From the NCBI GenBank assembly GCA_032353305.1, contig JAUCNG010409248.1, forward strand, positions 1 to 10,316: 10,316 nt of DNA, given 5' to 3'. The DNA comes from Cephalothrix spiralis. Taxonomy: Eukaryota > Nemertea > Palaeonemertea > Archinemertea > Cephalotrichidae. Position 1 is the first letter of the stretch. Every line of letters begins with the position of its first letter. The position numbers and the translations under genes are program-made. Of this stretch, positions 1 through 7,844 are shown one piece after another. The notes under the pieces were generated by a model. It saw only the letters and a list, made by a program, of their open reading frames with translations. It made no database searches and was not told where the DNA came from.

Positions 1-205
1 ACCTCAACCTTTAAAAAGAGGGGGATTGTGGTGTTAGTCCCAATTTCCCCCGATAACACCCCTAAAAATAAGCCCCTTGGGCTTTTAAGGTTCTAAAATT
101 AGTTTTGAGGGAGCAGGTGACTGGCTCTATCACTGAGTATCAAAAAAGTGTTTTTCTTCGGAATTTTTATATATTTTATTATCATTTTTAAGAATTATTA
201 CTTAC
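1..205 (-). other. Start of an MMP intron (runs off the window)
   Basis: Intron following the metalloproteinase exon at 206-364. On the minus strand it begins with GTAAG (complement of 201-205) and continues past base 1. No further exon is visible here. Two small self-complementary stretches are present: ggtgtta/taacacc around 32-58 and aagccc/gggctt around 71-85. Neither has an obvious function. Confidence 0.8.
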
Positions 206-364
206 CATAGATAGCTCTTATTCCATCAATATCATCTTGTGGAAGACTAAAATATTTTGTGTATCCTTGATACCATGGGAACATCAAGGCGCCCTCAACA
301 GACGAGTGAGACAAACCAAGGGCATGCCCAAATTCGTGCGCAGCAACGACAAATAAATTTGTAC
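206..364 (-). CDS. Matrix metalloproteinase, exon with catalytic zinc site (partial gene)
   Basis: Internal exon of a secreted or membrane-linked zinc endopeptidase of the MMP (M10A, metzincin) family, which cleaves extracellular-matrix and other extracellular proteins. Read on the minus strand, the 159-nt exon encodes about 53 residues. It holds the catalytic motif [12 protein letters not shown]: three zinc-binding histidines and the catalytic glutamate of HExxHxxGxxH, followed by the family-typical Ser. Next comes the Met-turn ALMFPWY, then [14 protein letters not shown], the usual end of the catalytic domain. All key residues are intact. The acceptor is TTTTCCAG|GT (complement of 365-366 is AG) and the donor is ATG|GTAAG (complement of 201-205). 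The exon starts and ends in phase 1, joining exactly to the exon at 585-680. There is no fibronectin type II insert before the zinc site, so it is not gelatinase-like. The hinge and any hemopexin domain would lie beyond base 1. Family assignment is firm; the MMP subtype cannot be decided. Confidence 0.95.
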
Positions 365-705
<341 letters not shown>

Positions 706-769
706 TTAATGATTTTTTATTCAATCATAGTTTTTGGTGTTAATAAATGTTTAAATATTGTTGTCCTCC

Positions 770-798
770 GAAATGACATTTTTGCATGGTGTCATTTC
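770..798. repeat. Small perfect hairpin
   Basis: Arms GAAATGACA (770-778) and TGTCATTTC (790-798) are perfectly complementary across an 11-nt loop. Probably incidental or a decayed repeat end; no function is supported. Confidence 0.4.
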
Positions 799-1120
799 CG
801 CCATACCCATATTTTGGCGCCATTTTTTAATTAATTTAATTTCAAAAGTGGCTATTCAAATGGCTTTTCAGGATCGCAAAATTTATTTTTGATAAATAAT
901 TTAAGTTTTGGTATTACATGATCTGACATTTGTAGAAATTTCTGATTATATGATATAGTCAAGGTGGCCATTTTTGTCGAACCCTGTTAAATCTTTGACT
1001 TTTTAGTACAGGTCGAAAAAATAAATTAAAATTAATTTTTCTGAAAGTTCTGTTTAACCGCAGAAAATTATTAAAATCTTTGAAAAAGTCAAACATTTAA
1101 CATTTTACTATAAGATGGAT

Positions 1121-1146
1121 CAAGGTCTCATAGAGATGAGACCTTG
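1121..1146. repeat. Perfect 11-bp hairpin, 4-nt loop
   Basis: CAAGGTCTCAT (1121-1131) and ATGAGACCTTG (1136-1146) pair perfectly around loop AGAG. The short direct repeat ATGGAT/GATGGAT flanks it on both sides (around 1115-1120 and 1147-1153), which could be a small insertion footprint or chance. Confidence 0.5.
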
Positions 1147-1746
1147 GATGGATCTGTTTGTGTTTAAAAAATATATATTACCTGATATTTAGATAATGAA
1201 TAATTAAGAAAGTCAGGTAAAATTGTTAGAAATGGTCATGGAAAGTCAGGGAAAATGATTCTAATAATTCTGTAGATACCATTTGACTGTTATCCCTTTT
1301 ATACCAGGTTGGAAATGTATCAAATATAGATGATTATTGTATTTTGGTGTTAAATTTCCACTTGGAAGTTGACATTTACCGAAATTGTAAATCAGTTATT
1401 GCATACACTTGATGGATTTATAGACCGCCTGTTAACAATCGAGGGTTAATTACTTTTATGACCCTATTGATGAGGAAATCAGAATACAAATCTGGTTTCA
1501 TACCGTTACTAGGTGCGATGTTTCTTAATAGGAGTTCACTAGATAATAAAATGACCTCAGAACAAACACTTAAAACATTTTTATTGCTGTAAACATGCAT
1601 GTGGTTAAGACATACATGTATTTACAAACTGCCGGTTCTTAGATGAAAAACATTGAAGAGTTAACGTAAATAAAAATCTCCTCTTGAGGAAAGTTAATCT
1701 CCAAGATAAATATTGACAGGAAATGACCTAGAAATTCAATAAAAAT

Positions 1747-1793
1747 ATTATTGCACTTGACGCGCACCTGCGGTGCTTGTCCAGTGCAATAAT
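1747..1793. repeat. Nested hairpin
   Basis: Outer arms ATTATTGCACT (1747-1757) and AGTGCAATAAT (1783-1793) are perfectly complementary. Inside them is a second short stem, GCACC/GGTGC around 1764-1776, in a locally GC-rich core. The sharp change in base composition against the AT-rich surroundings suggests a small mobile hairpin or the remnant of one. No tRNA fold was recognised. Confidence 0.5.
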
Positions 1794-2225
1794 GTATACT
1801 TATAACTATAAAACCAACAAACACTCTGTATTATTTAAAATGGATTCATGATATGACATTGACTGAAAAATAGGACAAACCAATTATCATGTTTAATTTA
1901 CGTAATTATAATAAATGATAATTCATTGATGAATTTGAGAATTAGGAATGTATGGTTTATTGGCATTAATCCAATTTTTTGTTGATAAAGGTGAAAATGG
2001 GAATTACGTCAAATAAACACCTACACGAAATATCGGTTATACCTGCATTGTTATGTCAAATGGTAAGCCGGGCTAATATCGGCTGATGTTGGCCCGCCTA
2101 CTATCGCAGATGAGCAATATGGTGTTTGAGATTTCCTGTCTTTAATATTCGATAACACCATGAAAAACCACGATATGGACAAATATTGATTCCAATATCT
2201 GTACTACTTAGGTCGGAACCCGGAC

Positions 2226-2360
2226 TTTTCGGCCCCAACACTTTCGGCCCCACCACTTTTGGCCCAACACTTTCGGCCCTAGTACATTTTCGGCCCCAAC
2301 ACTTTCGGCCCAGTACATTTTCGGCCCCAACATTTTCGGCCCCTACACTTTCGGCCCCAA
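2226..2360. repeat. Tandem repeat, left foldback arm (about nine units)
   Basis: About nine degenerate copies of a 14-17-nt unit with consensus TTTCGGCCCCAACAC; some units have an AGTACAT or CTACAC tail. The unit is much richer in GC than its surroundings. Read in frame it gives Phe-Gly-Pro-Thr or Ser-Ala-Pro-Thr strings, which are artefacts of the repeat and not a protein. Confidence 0.9.
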
Positions 2361-2474
2361 AAAACCAAAAAAGTTAATTTTGAAGACAGTTTCAGAGATG
2401 AACAAATGATTTTTTATCTTCAAATCGATTTATGTTTTTAGAGATACAAAAAAAGTTTAATTGGCGTATCAAAC

Positions 2475-2513
2475 GTCAAAAATAAACAAAGAATTTGTTT
2501 GTTTATTTTTGAC
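2475..2513. repeat. Perfect 16-bp hairpin inside the foldback element
   Basis: GTCAAAAATAAACAAA (2475-2490) pairs perfectly with TTTGTTTATTTTTGAC (2498-2513) around a 7-nt loop. Imperfect pairing extends outward to about 2453-2535 (AAGTTTAA against TTAAACTT). The right main arm near 2640-2700 carries a diverged third copy of the same sequence, so this segment occurs three times in mixed orientation within one element. Confidence 0.75.
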
Positions 2514-2772
2514 ACTTGATGCCCATATTAAACTTAGAAGACCACCAGAATCGACCAAAAGAGCATCATTAATCTTATAATCAAGTGCAATTGTGCAACA
2601 CTTAAAAAGCCATCTGATCGCCCATCACCTAAAAGATTGAGCAATTTTGACACTCTGATGTTAGTTCACAAATTATTTGTTTATATTGTGACATTTGATA
2701 AGCTAATTGAACTTTATTTGCATCTCTGGGTTGATTTTTTAATCTCTGCAACTGTCTTCAAAATTAACTTTT

Positions 2773-2848
2773 TTGGTGCCAAAACTGTACTGGGGCCGAA
2801 AGTGTTGGGGCCGAAAGTGGTGGGGCCGAAAGTGTTGGGGCCGAAAAG
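2773..2848. repeat. Tandem repeat, right foldback arm (about five units)
   Basis: Four good units and one degenerate unit of TTGGGGCCGAAAGTG, the exact complement of the left-arm unit at 2226-2360. The right array is about 75 bp and the left about 135 bp, so the arms differ in unit number, as expected if units are gained or lost by slippage or unequal exchange. Confidence 0.9.
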
Positions 2849-2853
2849 ACCTA

Positions 2854-3307
2854 CACCCCATAGGTCATAGGTTAGAATAAATAAAATTCGATGACTGCGT
2901 CAATGTTATCGATATATGCGTTTGATTAGCTAATTTTGAAAACTTCATATTAAGATTTTTATCCTGTCTAGACTACTTAACACTTCAGTAATCGTAAGCT
3001 TTTTAAAAGCTGCATTTAAATCAATATTTCAAATTTATTAAAGATTTCCAATATTTTCAATTCTTGATCATATATCATTTGGGAGATTAATTTCAAAATT
3101 CTTTAACTGAACAAGCTTAGTTATTATTTGGAACTTTTAATATGTTATAAAAAAAGATTGATATTTATCTCATATAGAATATCGTGATAAGGTTTTAAGT
3201 AAATTTTGACAGTTAAATTAAAGTCTTAGCCTTGGAAACCTGAATACTTATCAGATCACGTCAATTTCTGAAACATTCGGGAATTGGTCTTGTAAGTTCA
3301 AAAACAT
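2854..3307. other. Non-coding, no feature seen
   Basis: AT-rich sequence between the foldback element and the first dispersed repeat copy. No exon, RNA gene or strong repeat was recognised on either strand. Confidence 0.6.
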
Positions 3308-3448
3308 CATGCACTAATGTGATATTAGTTCAAAAATGTGAACCAAAGTTCGAGGAATTATAAATGTCAAAAGATTAAAGCCTTAGAGGTCTTAAAAGTC
3401 AAGTTAGCAGTAGTATCTTTAATAGGATACCTCGTTCATATATCCTTT
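3308..3448. repeat. Dispersed repeat, copy 1 (most complete)
   Basis: This stretch shares its first part, CATGCACTA then ATATTAGTTCAAAAATGTG and AACCAAAGTTCGAGG, with 5788-5835. It shares its second part, GATTAAAGCCTTAGAGGTC through AAAAGTCAAG, GCAGTAGTAT and GATACCTCGTT, with 6219-6293. It is the only copy in the window with both halves joined. No coding potential or terminal inverted repeat was seen, so the class is unknown. Confidence 0.75.
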
Positions 3449-3962
3449 TAAAATTCTGCATTGAAAAATTTGAACTACAGTATCTCCGGGACTAACAATG
3501 CTCATATCAGCTTTGTTCTTCAGTTAACTGTAACACAATAGATTTGCTATAAAAAAATTACCGCTGGCGACGGACTTCTCGGATACCAATATAAAATTCA
3601 GAAGAGAAACGAAAGCAGGGTTGCAATTGGCGAGTAATATGGGCTGCAGGTTGAGGTTTTGGGTTGATTTTACTGTACGCCAGAAAGTGGACTACAGGCT
3701 TCAGTATAAATATATGTTAAATATTCGTGGTGCGCGCGCCTTTGGCGCTCTAATAACCTTTCATATGGCAAAATTTGGAGAATTTGGATATAGACTGGGG
3801 CCTAAAAGGACAATTTGTGAAGCATAGCTGGGTCCTTTTGATGTACCACAGAATAAATATTTGACAATATGCACTATATGGAACGACTAAACGTGCAATT
3901 CTTTCCATTCCAAAATTGTTGATGTGTCTAGGTTCCAGTTCCAGTCTAAGCATGCTTGTACT

Positions 3963-4019
3963 AAAGGATAGGACCGCATTAGACCCCAAAGTCCATGGTC
4001 TAATCGATTCCTATCTTTT
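3963..4019. repeat. Imperfect 23-bp hairpin
   Basis: Left arm 3963-3985 and right arm 3997-4019 pair through ATTAGACC/GGTCTAAT and GATAGGA/TCCTATC, separated by a 4-nt mismatched segment, with a loop of about 11 nt. This could be a tiny foldback element. Confidence 0.5.
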
Positions 4020-4122
4020 TAAAATTTTGGTAATATATTCGTTGACCATATCTTTAAAAGATATCAGGAGCCATCTTCTGAAAAATAAGTACTTTTGATG
4101 TGAGCATTATTTTAAAACACTT

Positions 4123-4205
4123 GGTCCGATAGCTCCGTATCTCCGCTGTATTAATTTTTCATCATTTCTCGCATGTATCATACCGGAAGTCCGGGGTTTA
4201 AACTC
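4123..4205 (+). other. Possible decayed tRNA-like (SINE head) sequence
   Basis: GGTCCGATAGCTCCGTAT (from 4123) resembles a tRNA 5' end with an A box. CCGGGGTTTAAACTC (4191-4205) resembles a T-arm/B box followed by the acceptor side. The spacing between the boxes, about 65 nt, is longer than in a normal tRNA (about 45), and no cloverleaf stems form. At best it is a relic of a tRNA-derived SINE, and it may be chance. Confidence 0.2.
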
Positions 4206-4626
4206 TTTTAATCAGGCTTTAACCATAATTGAACCGATCACTTTTCGGGAAGTAACGAGCTAGCTGTTAAAGCGCCAAAAAGCCCGTTTTCTGCAAAAAT
4301 GTGATTTTACGAAAAACGGAATTCCCCAAATTTCGTCATAATTTTGTACCCAATCTAGGACATTATGGTAATAGCTTAGCTTCTAGCATATGCCCCTAAG
4401 CTGTACATGTTTGCTATAATATGTGGTTCCTAGAAAACAGAATGTGTACCAGTTGGTCATTCCGATTTACGTTCTCAATATGGAGGCTGTAGGCGTCAAT
4501 ATAATTTGTGCGCAAAATGCCAGTTGGTATGGTAATGATTCTCATTAGGAAAACTCTGAAATCCATGACAAGGATTCAATTAATTAATATCACCGTGATG
4601 AGATGCTGTGTGTTGTCAACCAATAT

Positions 4627-4665
4627 CATGAATCGTTACCTTGAATCGTTACCATGAATCGTAAT
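4627..4665. repeat. Three tandem 13-bp units
   Basis: CATGAATCGTTAC, CTTGAATCGTTAC and CATGAATCGTAAT follow one another directly. This is a short, slightly diverged minisatellite. Confidence 0.75.
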
Positions 4666-4828
4666 CATGCTCTACTTATACAGATCACTAAATTATATAA
4701 GAGTTGTTGGTGTCTTGTTCAGATTGCTATTTTGGCACCACGATATTATAATATAAATGTACATCTAACTACATCTTGGAATCCAGTAATTCTTTTAGAC
4801 AAGTTCTGGTACGCGTTTTTGCGCCTAG

Positions 4829-4879
4829 CCTTAAAACCCTGGAAAAAAGTTTTAGTCCTGGAAAAGTCCTGGAATTTTG
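4829..4879. repeat. Direct repeat, copy A
   Basis: CCTTAAAACC (4829-4838) followed 13 nt later by TTAGTCCTGGAAAAGTCC and TGGAATTTTG (4852-4879). The same two blocks in the same order and spacing recur at 5077-5128; the longer block matches at 25 of 28 positions. The block itself contains the doubled word GTCCTGGAA. Confidence 0.6.
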
Positions 4880-5076
4880 TCTTATCGCAATATGTCTCTT
4901 GATTTCAAAACCTTTCTCGCCTCGCTTCGCTCGGCTCAATAACATGATAATATATCATTATTTGTGTTAAAAGGCTCGCATAAAAACAGGTTTTTTCGCA
5001 CTTGATACATGTTCTTGTAAAATATGTCCAATCCCTAAATGCGAACGCAATTGCTTAATGGCAATTCCGCAAAGTA

Positions 5077-5128
5077 CCTTAAAACCGCGATTATGACCCT
5101 TAAGTCCTCGAAAAGTCCTTGAATTTTG
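5077..5128. repeat. Direct repeat, copy B
   Basis: Second copy of the 4829-4879 motif, 248 bp downstream in the same orientation: CCTTAAAACC at 5077-5086 and TAAGTCCTCGAAAAGTCC onward at 5101-5128. The repeat class is unknown. Confidence 0.6.
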
Positions 5129-5440
5129 ATGAAAATATTCGTAGGCCCCTGAACAAGTACTGGAACGAGTCCAATGATGCATGTTCATTTATATATTTAC
5201 CATACATTAAAAACACCATAATCATGTTTTAAACATTATAAAACTATTTACTCTCCTATCCCGTGATAATGCTCATTTAATAATGTCTTTTAAATCATTT
5301 AATTTATTATGAGCAAATAGTATTTGGCAAGTTCAAGGTCGATTTGTGATTTACGCGTTGACCCGACTCGAGGGTTGAGTGACAAATTAGGAGAAATAAA
5401 TTCATCTGCGCTAATTAAGATTAATTGATATAGACGAGAA

Positions 5441-5481
5441 ACGTACTTGTACAGTTTTCCAGTGGTAAAACTGTACTACGT
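5441..5481. repeat. Hairpin with 10-bp perfect core
   Basis: GTACAGTTTT (5449-5458) pairs with AAAACTGTAC (5467-5476) across an 8-nt loop. After a small bulge, ACGTA (5441-5445) pairs with TACGT (5477-5481). Confidence 0.5.
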
Positions 5482-5787
5482 GTAAATGAATCCTGCGATT
5501 TTAGTAGGTAAAATATTGGATTACTAGATGTGTGGTAAATGGCATCATTAGTCAGGACTATAGTCACTGATCAATAATTATCATGTCATTTTGAAAATTG
5601 ATATCCTATTGATACCCTAATAAACACTTCAATAGGTGAATAGGTGACATGCATGTTGTCCTATACATGATTTGATATAATATTTCATCTAACCATGCTT
5701 TCACTAACAGCTACATGTACCACGAAGCGTAGGCGTTTAGATTGAATTATCCCCATGATGATGCTTAAATAGCAATAATGTTTTACA

Positions 5788-5858
5788 CATGCACTATGGT
5801 TATATTAGTTCAAAAATGTGAACCAAAGTTCGAGGTAAATGTCAAAGGATTAAAGCAT
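5788..5858. repeat. Dispersed repeat, copy 2 (first half)
   Basis: Matches the first half of the repeat at 3308-3448, including an identical stretch of about 34 nt from ATATTAGTTC to TTCGAGG (about 5802-5835). It then shows an internal gap of several bases against copy 1 before AAATGTCAAAGGATTAAAGC. Similarity breaks down at about 5858 in a tandem GCATGCAAA duplication (5857-5872). Confidence 0.7.
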
Positions 5859-6218
5859 GCAAAGCATGCAAAGGTCTTGAACTAGCTTTACGATAGTACA
5901 GGTGAGACCTATATTGTATCTAATATGATTCCCATACCATGTTCTATAAATAATGCAGATAATATACTTCATTTAGCCACAGGATCCAATTTACACAACT
6001 GTAATGTAAACAATCGGTACATCTTGCGGGACTTTGATATAAGATCAGCCAGATGTCAAAATACAAATGATCATTTCTTAAGATCTCTCAACGTAAACAC
6101 GATTATCTCCACATGATTCTGAAAACACCTGCATATATAAATAGACTTCCGTAGGGTTAATGCTGGTAAATGTATTAGTTAAATCAGTGCTAGTTCAACC
6201 CCTTTGTAAGATGACCTT
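5859..6218. other. Sequence between two half-repeats, no gene seen
   Basis: About 360 bp lie between the half-matches of the dispersed repeat. An open frame at 5925-6116 shows no domain or splice context. It could be an insertion into one repeat copy, or ordinary spacer between two truncated copies. Confidence 0.45.
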
Positions 6219-6293
6219 TGATTAAAGCCTTAGAGGTCTTAAAAGTCAAGTAAGCAGTAGTATATATTTAATAAGATACCTCGTTTCTTATCC
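6219..6293. repeat. Dispersed repeat, copy 3 (second half)
   Basis: Matches the second half of the 3308-3448 repeat: GATTAAAGCCTTAGAGGTC, then CTTAAAAGTCAAG, GCAGTAGTAT, AATA-GATACCTCGTT and TATCCT. Only a few substitutions or small indels separate the two over about 75 bp. Confidence 0.75.
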
Positions 6294-6588
6294 TAATCCA
6301 TTATGAGATTTTCACCGATTTAACTTCATACGATCTCATACCAGTTATTAATTAGAAGCGCGGGTGATTTATCTTCGATCGATATCGCCACGCGCTAACT
6401 TGAAATACATCCGAAGCGGATATGTGTTAAATATATAATCTACTAGGGCTGCAGATTTTTCTATTTTTATTTGTGCATCTATTTCTGAATTGATTTTATA
6501 CTTTAAAGTTAAATAAACAATTCATTAACATAAAAAGCCAATTTCTTCCGAAGAAGAATCCATGATTGAGATTATAGATTAATTAGTT
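6294..6588. other. Non-coding, no strong feature
   Basis: AT-rich sequence. It contains a short GC-rich patch at about 6355-6420 with AGCGCG/CGCGCT complementarity but no gene signal. Confidence 0.55.
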
Positions 6589-6730
6589 GTACCTTACTAA
6601 ATTCAGGGTAAGAAGACGCTCCGTCTCTTTGTTATACTGTGATCGACTCCGCTCTGCCTCTAGGAAGCGGAGTCGAGCACAGTATAATAAAGAGACGGAG
6701 CGTCGTCGTACCCTGAGTTTATTAAGGTAC
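6589..6730. mobile_element. 142-bp hairpin element (MITE-like)
   Basis: Nearly the whole element is one inverted repeat. The left arm 6589-6653 and the complement of the right arm 6666-6730 match at 59 of 65 positions, with a 12-nt loop (6654-6665). The ends read GTACCTTACTAAATTCAGGG and the complement of CCCTGAGTTTATTAAGGTAC. A TA sits at each end (6590-6591 and 6728-6729), compatible with the TA target of Tc1/mariner-type elements, although it could equally be part of the inverted repeat. There is no coding capacity. The open frame across it is a by-product of the palindrome. The high arm identity suggests fairly recent activity or turnover. Confidence 0.75.
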
Positions 6731-6970
6731 ATTGTCATTTGTACAAGTACGTTTCTCGTCTCGTACTAAAAATATGCAAAATTGGGGAACTAAGCCTGAT
6801 TATATTGCAATTCATGGAGCTATGTTTAGCTTAGACCCTGGCCCAGGGTTTGCCAATTTCTCGCCGATAGCCGCTGTTCTCATCAGCTTCGACATGTTAT
6901 TGAGAGAACCAAAAACTTAAAAGTGTCTGCGAAACCGATACTAAAACCGTTAATTATCAATATGATACGA
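6731..6970. other. Non-coding spacer between two hairpin elements
   Basis: An open frame at 6732-6920 was examined and lacks domain motifs. The palindrome CCCTGGCCCAGGG occurs near 6837-6849. Nothing else is supported. Confidence 0.5.
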
Positions 6971-7000
6971 GTTAACTCTCCTTATGTTAACTCTCCTTAT
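6971..7000. repeat. Tandem duplication of 15 bp
   Basis: GTTAACTCTCCTTAT occurs twice, head to tail (6971-6985 and 6986-7000). The second copy is the outer end of the inverted-repeat element at 6986-7360, so the element's terminus has been duplicated. Confidence 0.85.
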
Positions 7001-7360
7001 TTAGTTTTCGAGAAATGCGTATGCGCAGTCGAGTTGAAGGGCATGCACAAGTTCCATGCGCAAATCGAAAAAATTACTATGGATTCCGTACAATAAGGGC
7101 ATGTTTCTATCTGGCTGTAATACAATTATATGACGTAAAATCAGCGGTTACCGAGTTAAGAGTCAAAATTGCCCAATTTTACCGTAAAGTTTGGCAATTT
7201 TGACTCTTAATAACTCTGGTAACGACTTGTTTTAGACAATATAAGTGTATTGTGGATAGATAGAAACATGCCCCCCATTGTTCCGGAATCCGCTGTTATT
7301 TTTTCGATTTGCGCATGCGCAACCCTAAAACTCGACCGAAAACTAAATAAGGAAAGTAAC
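6986..7360. mobile_element. 375-bp inverted-repeat element (MITE-like), full copy
   Basis: The left end GTTAACTCTCCTTATTTAG is complementary to the right end CTAAATAAGGAAAGTAAC. Inward, paired blocks include ATGCGCAAATCGAAAAAAT (left, about 7054) with its complement (right, about 7300). GGGCATGTTTCTATCT (7097-7112) pairs with AGATAGAAACATGCCC. In the centre is an 18-bp perfect stem (7156-7173 with 7193-7210). Arms are roughly three-quarters identical. There is no transposase frame, so it is non-autonomous. A partial second copy at 8126-8299 shows it is a dispersed family. Open frames on both strands here are by-products of the repeat. Confidence 0.8.
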
Positions 7361-7624
7361 CCTGTTGAAAGCAGTTTTAAGGATCCTTGATATGTATCTC
7401 TGATCATCTCTCATTCCCTAAAGTTTGGACGTGGTCCTAACTTTTTCGACCTAATCGTCCTTAAGGGGCACTGTGTATTATACCAGACAGAGCGACCACT
7501 CCACTGTTTGTGACCGATGCCGACAGTAAATCGAGATCTCTGACAAGGAACTATGACATTGTATCATTGATGCTGTCTACTCTTGATTTCTTCTGATTCT
7601 AAAACGTCTCTTCTTTCTTTCCAG
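7361..7624 (+). other. Intron end with 3' splice site
   Basis: Presumed intron preceding the exon at 7625. It ends in a pyrimidine-rich tract and TTCTTTCTTTCCAG (7611-7624), a strong acceptor. No earlier exon of this gene was recognised. Confidence 0.6.
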
Positions 7625-7844
7625 ATGTGAACCCAAAGCGCCATTTTTTCCTGCACGGGCAAGATTTGCCCATTGTGCTCGAAAGTAGTGACAGAACATC
7701 TCACCAACTTTCGAATAAGATTTTACAAATCCTTTTAAAAGAAGTGCTCGGTTACAACAAAATTGAAGTTGTTAAAGTTCAAGATTCCATAAATGCTACT
7801 GCCGTTTGTAGCCACTTATCAAAACCCTCTCAAAATGAATACCT
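7625..7844 (+). CDS. Exon of ProX/OpuAC-like solute-binding domain protein (partial gene)
   Basis: The exon is bounded by acceptor TTTCCAG (7618-7624) and donor GTGAGT (7845-7850). It starts in phase 1 (AT completes a split codon) and ends CT, completed to CTG (Leu) by the next exon at 8910. It encodes about 73 residues, with HFFLHGQDLPIVLESSD, then HQLSNKILQILLKEVLGYNK, IEVVKVQD and, near the end, CSHLSKPSQNEYL. A beta strand (LPIVLES), a following helix ending in a 'LLxExLGY' motif, and a second beta strand (IEVVKV) match the start of bacterial glycine-betaine/choline-binding proteins of ABC transporters (ProX/OpuAC, type 2 periplasmic-binding fold). The similarity is recognised by pattern, not by a search. 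In an animal the domain would be an extracellular or lumenal ligand-binding module of a larger protein. Substrate and remaining architecture are unknown. There is no in-frame stop and the splice phases fit, so the exon itself is more certain than its family. Confidence 0.8.

Larger units (their letters stand above)
2208..2853. mobile_element. Foldback element with tandem-repeat arms
   Basis: A large inverted repeat of about 0.65 kb. The outer ends share TAGGTC followed within a few bases by TTTTCGGCCCC (left, about 2213-2234) and its complement GGGGCCGAAAAGACCTA (right, about 2837-2853). Each arm then carries tandem copies of a 14-17-nt unit. Next to these is a non-repetitive arm: AAGTTAATTTTGAAGACAG near 2370 matches the complement of CTGTCTTCAAAATTAACTT near 2752-2770. 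Pairing continues at roughly 80% into 2440-2495 against 2645-2700. No transposase frame is present, so it must be non-autonomous. Terminal arms with internal tandem units are characteristic of Foldback-type DNA elements; the superfamily is not established. No clear target-site duplication was found, so the outer boundaries are approximate. Confidence 0.75.
3449..4626. other. Non-coding stretch
   Basis: About 1.2 kb with no recognisable exon. Open frames here (for example 3621-3827 plus and 3750-3989 minus) overlap one another on opposite strands and show no domain, signal peptide or consistent splice context. An imperfect hairpin at 3963-4019 and a possible tRNA-like remnant at 4123-4205 are listed separately. 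Confidence 0.55.
4666..5787. other. Non-coding stretch with a diverged direct repeat
   Basis: No credible exon is visible in this 1.1-kb stretch. The open frames at 4654-4902 and 4967-5188 run through a repeated non-coding motif (4829-4879 and 5077-5128) and have no family features. One hairpin (5441-5481) is listed separately. The rest is AT-rich sequence without recognisable signals. Confidence 0.55.

Noticed and set aside
2186-2377. Plus-strand open frame rich in Phe-Gly-Pro-Thr / Ser-Ala-Pro-Thr repeats
   Set aside because: It is the translation of the tandem unit in the left foldback arm; the mirrored frame appears in the right arm. No start context, splice context or domain supports a protein.
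4654-4970. Two overlapping plus-strand open frames
   Set aside because: They overlap in different frames, run through a repeated non-coding motif, and have no family features.
4967-5188. Minus-strand open frame containing VLCGIAI, considered as an MMP propeptide cysteine switch
   Set aside because: It lacks the flanking Pro-Arg and Pro-Asp residues of PRCGxPD and fits no splice site in the required phase.
6775-6905. Apparent similarity to the complement of 9240-9310 (shared TTTGCCAATTT and a GCC-rich context)
   Set aside because: Only about 11 bases match exactly and the rest aligns poorly; it could be a very old repeat, but this cannot be supported by eye.
7207-7407. Minus-strand open frame sharing a SSFRVAHAQI string with one at 8147-8404
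   Set aside because: The shared peptide reflects two copies of the same inverted-repeat element, not a protein family.
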